Shown in pieces: positions 48,701 to 60,900 of a stretch of 64,000 nt of DNA. Position 1 is the stretch's first letter. Each line of letters opens with the position of its first letter. Source of the DNA: Silurus meridionalis (Eukaryota; Chordata; Actinopteri; Siluriformes; Siluridae); NCBI RefSeq assembly GCF_014805685.1, contig NC_060887.1, forward strand, positions 8,777,463 through 8,841,462, given 5' to 3'. Below the pieces are notes generated by a model, which was not told the origin of the DNA, made no database searches, and saw only the letters and a list, made by a program, of their open reading frames with translations. A program made the translations under genes and the position numbers.

Positions 48701-51700
48701 GTTTTTCAGCTGATCCTAGTGTTTTGTCTCGTAGTTCCGTCTTAGATTCAATTCCTTATTTACAGCCACATTCGCTCCACTAATAAAACACACGTGTTTA
48801 CCGCCAGTGTCAGTGAACATCTACTCAGAATCCCATCGGTTTTAAAAGACTCTGTTTTCAGAATAAACTTTGCTCTTTACCACTGTAAGGGGCTTCACAA
48901 TAACTGTAAAATAGGGTTAAATACATTAACAGAAGCTCGACTTGATTGACGCTGGAATGTTCCCAGGTAGTCTAGCGTTCGGTAAGACAGCTGAAGCGCT
49001 GCATTATGGGATCTGTAGTTTGTGTTATCAGCGCTTCATATCGCCGAAACATTAATAACAATAATAATAGATCTTTATAAAATCATCTCGCGGGCCAGAT
49101 ATAATTGTACATCGGGCAGGATTTGACACTGAGTTTGACTGTGTGAAGACACTGAACTGATTATTGTGATTTCTCACAATAGTTATCAACAATGATTTAA
49201 CAAGGTAGGAAACAGCTATTCACCTCGTTGGTGACCCCTGCTCTAAACCATACAACATCGCAGGTCTCACCACAGTCCTATAAACTTTCCCTTTTATCAC
49301 AAATCACTCCTGCTATTACTCTTCTCCACCCACATCACCCTGCCTGCACTCTTTTCTTCACTTCTCTAACACACTCTCCATTAATTTGCACTGTTGTCCC
49401 CAGGTACCTGAACTTCTCCACCTTCTCCACCTCTTCTCCTTGCAACCGCACCACTCCACTGCCCTCCCTCTCATTCACACACATGTACTCTGTCTTACTC
49501 CTACTGACTTTCATTCTCCAGGCTCTTCTTAACCTGCTCCCTACTCTCACCAAAAATCCCAATATCATCTGCAAACATCATAGTCCATGCAGACCCCTGC
49601 CTGACCTTGCCCGTCAACCTGTCCATCACCACTGCAAACAGGAAAGGGCTCAGAGCCGATCCTTGATGCAGTCCAACCTTTACCTTGAACGACAGACCGT
49701 TCCTACTGCACACTTCACTGCTGTCACACTGTCCTCATACATGTCCTGCACCACCCTCACATACTTCTCTGACACACCTGACTTCCTCATACAATACCAC
49801 AACTCCTTTTTCGGCACCCTGTCGTACACTTTCTCTAAATCCACAAACACACAATGCAACTTATTCTGACCTTCTCTATACTTCTCCATCAACATTCTCA
49901 AAGCAAATAATGCCATAATGACATCACGGAACTGCTGGATGTTAGACACATGGACAAGGAGACCTTCTGCATCTGTAACTTCTACAGCAATGCTAGCAGC
50001 AGTCATGAGTCTGTTTATTGAAGCCAGCAACTTCTTCAATCGATCCTTGCAAACCCTGTTCCTAGTGGAACCTGTCTTGGAAAACCTCTGTATGACCCTG
50101 GCCACTGTACTGTAACTCGTTTCAGGGTGTTGCCGAGCTTCTTATAGCCTCAGCCATGTTTGTAGAGAGCACCAATTCTAATCCTCAAATCCTCAAAGAG
50201 TCTTTGCCACGAGGTGCCATGTTGAACCTTTAGAGAGAATTGTACTCAAAGCACCAAATTTTCTCTGTTCTAATACAAGATACCTACATTTGTATGGTCG
50301 TGTCAAACAAACAAAAACATGAACATGATGAATAGGACGTGTGGCTTTACACGGTTATACGACGTACAGCTGTTATAACTTAGAGTGTACTTAAATTTGT
50401 TAACAATTGTTTAGACAATAATGGTTGTATGTTGAGATATTTTTAGAGGACAGTAAATCTGTACCTCTATACAAACTGCACATTGACTACTCTAAAATAT
50501 ATCCAAGTTTCATTTCTATAGTATTGTCCCTTAAAAACATATAATAAAATGGTTGGTGAAATATGAGGGGTGCTCCCACTTTTGTGAGAAACTGTATATG
50601 GAGAAAGGGAGAGAGTGAAAGAGAGAGAGAGAGAGAATTACAGGATGTGTATTCATTTACACAAATTAGCCTTTTTTTTATATCGTCAATACAAAGATAC
50701 TTCTGAACAAATTATTTAAGCCTGTATCACACAGCTAGTCTGCTAGTCTACTAATATGGATTTAATTTTGCTAGTATTTCATTTCACAAGTTTAACACCC
50801 TATTTAATCCAGTATGTGCCAGAAGTGGCCAAGGCTTTTCAGACAGATTCGATTTCAACATAAAAAAAACCAATGTCAAACCAATTTGACCAAAAAAAAA
50901 AAGGAAAAAGGAGAAACCTGGTTCTCTGTTGGGCAAGTTTGCTCTCCTCCTCTTGCAGGATTCTTCTGCGTTGTTCCTCGGCTTGCTGGAGCAGCTCCTG
51001 TTGTGTGTACCAGGCTTCATCCTCAGCCTTCTGTCTCACTGCCTCAGCACGTAGCTCCTGAAGTGCCTGTCTGATTGCCCACAGATACATACATTGACAC
51101 AAAGCAACTGCTATTAACTCGGTTTTTATTCTAAACGCCAATGAACATCAATATGTCTTTAGATAGGCAACTCAAAAATCAAGTTCAAAATAAAGCAGGA
51201 TTGTGTTTCGAGTTTGAAAATCCAGTTTTGAATCACTGCCTGGCACATTTAGGCATTTTTTCATGTTTGTGTTAGTGAATAAATGCAACTCATGTTCGCA
51301 GTCTGTTCTTATTTAATACTCAGAAAAAATAAAAATAAAAACTCACCTCTCTCTGAGATATTCCACTTCTTGCTGACGGATTCGCTCCCGTTCCTGGCAC
51401 TGGTACTCCACTATAAACGTGGGATACTTGTTAAAGATTGGATACTGACCAGGTGTCAGAGGCTCAAAGTCAGCCAGCATGAAGCTCGGGTGCAGGTCCG
51501 CTGGGGTCAGCTCCATCAACCGGTACGTCTCCTTCAGCATAGCGCTCATGTCTATATTGTTGCGATGATGGAAGAAGTACTGTAGAAGGGACAGGGTTTT
51601 CAAACAGACAAAGGCAATGGGATTTAGCTTGAATTTTTATTTAACACAAATAAAATAAAAAATCTCACTCAGTCTCAGGATTTAACTGAACATCCAAAAA

Positions 51701-53283
51701 AAAAAATAAAAAAAAAAATTTGTTTTACTGTAGATATTGAAACTATGGGAACCAACCCTGTACAAGTCAACAGGCCAAAGGTCACATGATTAGAGCATGT
51801 GGTGTAACCCTGGCAGCCCAGTTTTGGGAATTATTTAATGAGTTTGTTCAGAACAAGTGGTTCTTCATGTGGCATGATCGCTGGCCATTTACACTTACAA
51901 TCATTAGGGATGCACCGAAAATGAAAATGTTTGGCCGAAACCGAAAAAGAGGAAAACAAGGCCGAAAACCGAAACACCGAAAGAAATTATGGCAATTATT
52001 ATTATTACCATTGCATTTATGTCTATGACTGTGTACTAACCTTACTAAAATCAAGGCATTTCAATTGCATAAATTAATATTAAAGTTTCAAAGAATAAAT
52101 CAATGACAAATTATGAAAATATTTATTTATAGCACATTGCAACAATGCACAGGATAAAATTAATTAAAATTCAAACTTAAATGCACTCATGTGTACAATA
52201 AATAATAATGTACAGGCCCTCTGGCCTGCTGAAAGGTTGTAAAATTAAATATGTTCTTTCATAAAAACAAAGAGCACCTGCTTAAAGATACAACAATATC
52301 ACTGGGAAACTTCCTGCCTTTTCAAAAACGTCCACCACAGACGGAGTGCGCGCGCTCGGAGGGGTTTTGCTTTTCTGTGCCGCGTTTCTCTCATATTCAG
52401 CATAGCGATCGGGATGTTTGGATTTCAGGTGACAAATTAAACCCGACGTGGAGAAAGTCTTTGCAGAAGCATTCCTCTTGAAATTTCGTTATTACATGTT
52501 TTTCAAATCGCTATCCGTGGGTCTTTCTCAGATATACTGAAATACGTCCACGCCGCAGACATGTTGCTTCAGACAAGCACGTGCAGGCCGCGGTTTCTGT
52601 TTGCGTCATCACAACAAACTGTTTCGGCTGTGTTGTTTCGGTGATCAAAGCCTTTCGGCCGAATATTCGGTGCATCCCTTATAATCATCACTCATAATGA
52701 ATAAACAGTGGAAAATCTATATTGTTACTTCCAAACCACTTTTTTGCAGTAGGCGCAAACTCAAAGGTTTCAAAGTATCAGTTTAACATGGAGTTACTCC
52801 AAAATCCACAGCACACAGTCTGAGATCCATCTGGACTGGATTTGGACTGTAATTAATATAAACGGTCTTCTATAATAGCTTAGACTACAACTGGCATGAA
52901 CAAATCTGCATTACTGTAAGTGCTCATCAGAACAAAAGTTTATCGAACTGCACACCTTAACAATGATAAAACTATAAGGAATGGACATTCATTGCCACCC
53001 AGATGAGGATGGGTTCCCTTTTGAGTCTGGTTCCTCTCAAATTTTCCTTTCTCATACCATTTCAGGGAGATTTTCCCTGCCACAGTTATCACTGGCTCAC
53101 TCATTAGGGCCAAACCTAGTCATTAACATAAATCAAATGTTAAAACCTATTTATCTCTGTAAAGCTGCTATGAGAAAATATCCACAGTTTAAAGCACTAT
53201 ACACATAAAAACGGAATTGAAACATATTTGTACAATCTGTGAGAAGAATCAAGCATCGTAAAGCACAGACTTTTTCTTTTTTT

Positions 53284-53345
<62 letters not shown>

Positions 53346-54862
53346 AAATTGAGATACCACAAAGTCATCCTTTTGAGTGCAAAGGAGTAACGGCGCTCTG
53401 CAGCAGGTCACGTAGGCAACCACGGACATCAGAAGGAATGAAGGGTGATTGGAGAAAATGTTATCGAACAGCTTTAACCATTCGTCTCTGGTCAGCACCT
53501 CAGAAAACAGAGTTTCTAGGAGAGGCCACACATATATCTGAAGAGGGGGAAAAAGACAATGCACATTTCAACACAGACAAGATTAATCCAAACAAGAGCT
53601 TCCAAATAATTTAATAGAAATACGATTTATAAGAAAATGACTTCGATTTGCCTTGATACAATACATTTTTTTTAGTACCTCTGGTCGGTATGTGACTAAC
53701 TTTAGGGCTAATGGAAGAATTTGAGAAGTATGCAGCAAAATTACAATATCCATTCTATTATATAAGTTCATTTAGAAAAGTTTTCACACAACATTTTTAA
53801 TAATTATTTATTGTATCATAATCTTGAATCCTAATGATCATCAGTTAAATAAATGCATCGACCCAGAAGGTTGGTAAAATTTTAAAGTCCCTCTGGAGGA
53901 ATCTCAACCGCTTCACATAATAGACAAAATAGACAAAGAAATTGGTGGTTTCGATGTTCGATCAGACAAAATGCTTTCACCACAATGTAATTTCTGTTGC
54001 TGTGCTTTTAATATTTGCTGATTAGAAAATATCGTTATTTACATTTTTTACAGTTGACAATTACCAATATTTATTCGACATACCTGGGATGTGACACCAC
54101 AGTCGACAAAATGGCCCAGCAGCTCTTTGTCGTGATGCGCCAGGACGTTTTCTACCATGCTCAGAATGTTGAGTGGGGGATTGGGGAAGTACTCAAACCA
54201 ATGCTGGCACCAATTCACTGAATGTAGTCAAAAAAAAACAAAAAAACAAAAAAACATAAAACATAGAAACAGGACTATTTAAGTATCAAAGATGATTTTT
54301 AACAGCTGAATTGCTATTCATCGTCTATGATTGTACTGTTAATACAGCACTGTTTGGTGTGTGTACCGATGACAGTAGCCACAACTTCAAAGCAGATGAG
54401 AGGATTGTTCTGAAAGAGCTTGACAAAAGGAAATGCCAACAACGGAAGATACTCTGCTTCACCGAAGATGGCTGACCAGTGAGCCAGAGAGGACAGGACT
54501 CTGCAGGTTAACAAAATGTATGACATACACACACAAACATACCAGCAAAATGAAAAAAAAAAAAACCAGATTATTGATTTTGCTTATTGAGCTTAGATCA
54601 TCTTCCTATGTGTAAATTTTGTAATTAATTATTTAAAGAACAAAAACAAAACAAAACAAAAGCACCAACGAATCAAGTTTATTTATTATCATGACCTCTG
54701 GAGTCCCCTCTGCAGTTTGTGGCTCTTGATTGGGTAGCGCTCATGCAGACGCGTATACGCAGAGTGCAGGCCTTTATCTGTTAAACTGCTGAATACGGCA
54801 TGATTCTCAGGGAGCTGCAGCAGAGAACGCCAAATGAACATCCTAAAATAAATTACGCGAAC

Positions 54863-54945
<83 letters not shown>

Positions 54946-57900
54946 TCAGAAAACAAAACAAAAAATACAACAAACAGAAAACAGCTGAAACGTCTGGGTG
55001 AAATTGTTACCTGTATTTCTCTGGATACTCTCCAAATGTTCGGAGTAATCCCTGAAGTTGCTTCTTATTCAGGCCACCTGGCAAATCATTCTGAGTGGGT
55101 AAAGTAATGGACTTTCATTTTAAAATTGTTTAATAAAATTGTTCCTTCAAAATACATCCGTCTAGAGAAAGCAGATCAGCAGAGACGGCAGGTTAACCTG
55201 CAGACATACGAAGATCTTATAATAATACTAATGCACTACATCACACGTCTAATCACTAATCACTCTAATATATTTATTTTTTTGGATCTCCAGTGCTTGT
55301 GCTTTCACAAACACAGATCTGCATGTTTCCTTGTATTGAAAAAGGAACTGAACATTTTGTTTACCCAAAATTCACTTATAATAATAATAATAATAATTAA
55401 AAAAATGAGGACAAATTCTTTATTTATTGGGTCCACAGAAATTGGTAAGGAATTATGAGTCAGTGAAGCTGATACCCCGAAACCTTAAAACTAGCACAAT
55501 GCTGTCATTAATCCAATATGAAAAAAGTCAACAGTGCAGAATAAATAGCATAGAATTGAATAGAACATAAATTTGAGTAGAACCTCTTTGTTCTCCGGTG
55601 TGTAAACAGCTGGAGGGCGGAGAGTTTTGGTGCGTCGTTTGCGAGCAGATGTTTTGGCTGGTCGAAGCACAGCTCCAGCGTGCACCTTCATCTTTAAGCA
55701 TGAAGTGTCCACGTTTGTTCCTGAACTTACCGTTTTCACTAATGATTGTGGAGGCTACACAGACAGACACATATGCTTTAATATACACAGTTGGGTTTTT
55801 CACAGGGAAAGTTGACTTTCCATTTAAGATTGAACAGGTTTTAAGTCAGACACTGCAACGATTCTTCTTTACCTTGTTGATTTCTTGAGTGAGAGCCTGC
55901 ACGCTGTACACTCTCAGAGCACCGGAGTCCATCACTGCCGCAACGTGGCGGCCTTTAGGACCAACAGCGGCCGAGTTAACTGCATCACCGTGAGAGCCGA
56001 TCTCGAAGAGCTGCTTGCAGGTTTGAATGTTGATAAAGCGCATGACACCGTCCTGGCTCAAAACACCCAGGACCTGAAACACAAACATTTAGACGGTGGC
56101 CATTTCACACCACAATCTTTTCGCAATATGAAACTCTATCATTACATCTACAACGTTAGAAACTGGTGTATGTGTGAAATCAGAGTACAAGAAAACAGCA
56201 CAAAATACTTTCCAATTGTCCTGATTGTTCTGAAGCAATTATTTATGACCCTGACATGCTACAGTACCTGGCTGGAGCCTCCATCAAAACTGTCTGGCAG
56301 GAAGTCGAGGTGCCTCACAGTTCGCACTTCTTGTGGCATCTGTATTATCTTCAAGAGCTGTTGGCTGTCCAAACTCCACAAATGAATAAGGTTTGAGCGC
56401 CCAGCTGCAGCCAGGGTCTTTCCATCTCTGCAGACATTACATTTAATATTTCACTTATCTAAGATTTTTTCTCTTAGGAAGTTTTTCTAAAAAAAAAAAA
56501 AAAATTTTGGACACCTGAGCATAAGATTATGTGCTTTTTAAACATCCAGTTTCACATTCAGTCCCGAACCTTTTAGTTCTGAAAATAGATGTTCCACTAG
56601 ATTTTGGAGATTTGCTTATTCGGTTTCAGAGGCGTTAGTAAAGTCATGTGATAAAGCCTGGGGTGCAGTCAGTGTTACAATTAATCATGTTCAATAGGGT
56701 TGAGGTTAAAGCTCTAAAGCAGGAGATCTTCCACTCCATCCCATGTAAAGCATATCTTCATAGAGCTGGCTTTGTGCACACGGGAACTGCCATGCTGGAA
56801 CAGGTTTGGATCGCCTAGTTTAGGTGAAGGGAAAATTGAACGCTACCGCATGCAAAGACATCATAGACAATGGTGTGCCTTCAACTTTGTGGTAACAGTT
56901 TGGGCAAGAACTACACATGGCTGATGGCAATACTTTTGTCCGTAGCCATGCATTACATTGTTACTCCTGTCGATAAGTTTAGTTATTTTACAAAACATTT
57001 ACAGCAAAATGCTTCAGATAACATATCACGTTGCTTATATGAGTTTAAATGCAAGCTTAATACATGTAACCATTATTCAGCATTAATACAGTATAATACT
57101 CAGCTTTGCAGAGAACTCTGTGTTTAAAGAGAGTTCGCAAAAATCCGTAGTCATGCTTTAAGTTAAAGTTTAGCATATATCGACAGTTGTAGAAAATAAG
57201 GGGACAGTTCATGGGGAAAGAACAAAAGAGTCAGGTCCTGAGAAATAGGATGGACCAGGATCGTCTCCAGTTGCCATGGGAGAAGTTGGGGTATAGTCAG
57301 GAGAGACAGAGCCTGGGGGAAAAGGCTCGATCAGTAGCTCGAGATCAGTGTAGTGTAGTGTTGAGGCATTATGAGTACAGGTATGAACAGGGAGAATTAT
57401 TCAAGGTGGAAAATAGAGACGCATACGAGGATCAAAAAATTGTTCCATAAGACAGATATGGCCAGTAGAAAGTGGCAACCACGCACACCATGCAAGCGCA
57501 TCGGCCGGAAGCGTGCCAAAGAGACAGAGCTAGGGAAAATATAACAGGAATAAGCAGCATGCAGGCAACATGCAATATGCACTATACTCAAACAGTTTAT
57601 ATGCATATTTATTCAAAGCACAAGTAGAAACTTAAGTCAAAAATCATATAAAAATATAAGAAATGAGAAGAGTAATAGGGTAATAGGCACATCATCAGAT
57701 GATAAAGAACGTAGGAGAATAGTAAGAAATTTTATAAGAGATCCATTGCCCAAAACACACAGGAAGTAAGATGTTTCTATGAGAGCATGAGCTTACAGGC
57801 AGGATGAGCGTAAGACAGGAAATAACATATTAAGAAGTATTATGGCATAATAAATATATTTTGAGAAGATAAAAAAAAACTATGTAAAAGGACGAGAGCT

Positions 57901-60900
57901 ATGAAAAATAGGAAAAGCAATTGAAGAAAAGAGCTGGTGGTTTAAAACTGGTTAAACTAGAAAAAAATTGTACAGAAAACAAACGATGATTTGCAGACAG
58001 AAAGGAAAAAATAAAAACCCAGACGAGATTTTAAGTAAAGGTGGGAATATTGCGGGGGTTGCATTGTTATTTGCAAAAGTGCACGATCGGGGGGTTTTTG
58101 AAGAAAAGGTCACTATCAAGAGAGATTTTTTCAATTATAATGTAAATTAGAATTGTATGGAGGTAAATGAGACTTCCGAGAAAGAGGATCAGTTTACCAG
58201 GATGTACGCAAGCAAAGGGGTGGAGTACGCAAGCCCACGTAAAATTATTGGTATATGTAAATTGTTAGGGAGGAGATATTAGAGAAAATATGTAAATTTC
58301 ACTAGGTGTGATATAAAAAGTGCTGTTCAGGCTCATTCCTGAAAGGCCTTCTGGGACCGAGCTGTATTGACTGCAGTAAAGTGATTTTGCTCCTTCTCAT
58401 CACATGACTGGAAGGTTCTTCATTTGGTTTCGTTGTGTAACCTTTTGTAGCTCAAAAAACTTTTGGTAACAGGGTCTGAGTTCTGACAAAAGTCTGAAGT
58501 GCTGGACATTTTAACATTGTTGGTGAAATATAATGGAGTTGGAGTAACTCCAGTCCGTGCTGTTATACAAAAATAATACACTTTAGGTTAAAGTACCCTA
58601 GCATGAACGTGACCATCCTGCAATAGATGTTGCTTTTTGAAAATATTTATTCTCTTACTGTGTTACAGCAAATGCCTTGTAGTGTATCCGGGGTCCCTCC
58701 TGTGGAACTGGAAGCTGATATTTGCAAAATAGCGTGTCGCTTTCCCAAGCAAAGATGGAGTCGTCGGTAAAACAGCTCAGAATGGTGTTACCCAGTGGCA
58801 GAAAAAACACCTAAATAAACACCAAGGCACAAACAAAACAATAAGAAAACAATCTCAATACATTTAAGAATGAATGTCATGATATGAAACTATATATGAC
58901 TACAAACTATATGACTTTTACTATAATAGGGAACATTTTTGGAATAAGAGCTATGAAGTACGGCTGCCACCGCTGTGTAGAGAAGCAGTTACACTGTTTA
59001 CATTCATGCACCCCCAATCCCCCCAACACATCATAATTTGTATAGTAATAACTTGCATAATCAAGAGATTCAAAAGAATTTTGTCAATTTTGATCCACAT
59101 AAGCCACACAGGTACACTACTGCTCCTGGGAGGTCTGCCTCTAAGGGGCATTGGCCCACAAAAGCCTGCAGACAAAATGTATAAGTATTTTTATTTTCAA
59201 TGCACTGCTTCTTCCTGCTACTCTGCTTTTCTTATAAGTTTCACTTGCTTTAACGCGCCAATAAAAAAGAAATGGAAAATGAACTAACATGTTTTGTTTT
59301 ATTCGAGTTTGACTTTTTGTGTAAATGATGAAAATGGACATGAACGAGGAACATTTCGGTACATAGAACATCAACTAAAACGATATCTTATAAAAACAGG
59401 CCAAGATTTTGTTGTGTTGTATGTTACTTTCTGTAACAATGAAGTAATATCTGTAGCACAGTGATTCTGTCATCACGCTACCTCCGTCCTCTACCACTGC
59501 ACCATGCACCCTCTGTCCTTGGCCACTGCACCACACACCCTCCATCCTAAACCACTGCCCCACGCTCCCTCTGTCCTCTACCACTGCACCACCCTCCCTC
59601 TCTCTGTCCTCCACCACTGCACCGTGCTCCCTCCGTCTGCTACCACTGCACCACCCTTCCTCTATCCTCTACCACTACACCACTCTCCCACCATCCACCA
59701 CGATCCTCCAGCCTCTACCACTACACTACGCTCCCTCTGCCCTCTACCACTGTACCATTCTCTCTTTGCCCTTTGCCACAGCACCACGCTCCCTCCATTG
59801 ACCAATGCACAACACTCCCTCATCCTCTACCACTCCACCAAGCTCCCTTCATCCTCTACCACTGCACCACACCCTCCATCTTACAACACTTCACCACGCT
59901 TCTTCAACTTCAACCACTGAACCACACACCTCCATTCTACAACACTGCAACATGCTTCCTCTGTCCTTGGCCACTGCACCGCACTCCCTCCATCCTCAAC
60001 TCCCTCCTCAACCACTGTACCACACTCCCTCTCCCTCCATCCACCAAGTTCTTTCCATCCTCTATCACTGCACCATGCGCCCTCCATCATCTACCACTGC
60101 ACCCCGCTCCCTTCGTCCTCTAACTCTGCACTACGTTCCTTTATCCTTAAACACTGCACCACGCTCCTTTCGTCCTCTACCACTACTATACTCCCCCTAA
60201 TCCTAAAACACTGCTCTACTGATCCCTGTGCCTTTCAGGGAACACGTGAGACAGGTTTCAAGACTTCTTTTTGTTCTGGTATCTAGGTGGTGGAACACAC
60301 TTCCACTTAATGCCTGAACAGCTGTGTCACTAGCAGTCATCAAAAGACATCTAAATTCCTAACTCTCCAAACAGTAATTAAATTAGCAAAACCACAACAT
60401 ACACTCTTTCCCCCTGTCAAGTACAAGGATATTAGCTGAGAGCTCATGCATGTGGAAGGAAAAAATAGCACATTTTCTCTAAATTTGTTACACCACAAGA
60501 CAGCAGGAGCAGCAGTTCAAAAAGATGCTGTTAGAGGTTTTACATTGCTTAGAGTACATGCATGTTGAGGAAATGTTAATTCTCACTGAGAATTGGTAGA
60601 CACCTAATAATTAAATGCATCTTAACCTGTTTAGACATAATGGATATCAGCATTATAGGACAACTGACAATTTGGTGGAAAATTGGAATTAGGGATAAGG
60701 GGGGGGTGTCAAAGCAGAACCGAAGGGTTAAGAAGCTGTGGTTAGACCTTTTGTATTCCCACAGAATGGCGCACATTGAGTTTTCTCTTCCTCTGAAATG
60801 TATCCAAGTCCCAAAGCTGAGCAGTGTCTGAGGATGTGCTGATAGCATAGCGGCCTGAACCATGGACTGACAGAGAGGACACGGCACCCTCATGACCCCT

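Noticed and set aside
59504..60200. Proline/histidine-rich proteins on the plus strand
   Set aside because: Artefacts of the C-rich minisatellite.
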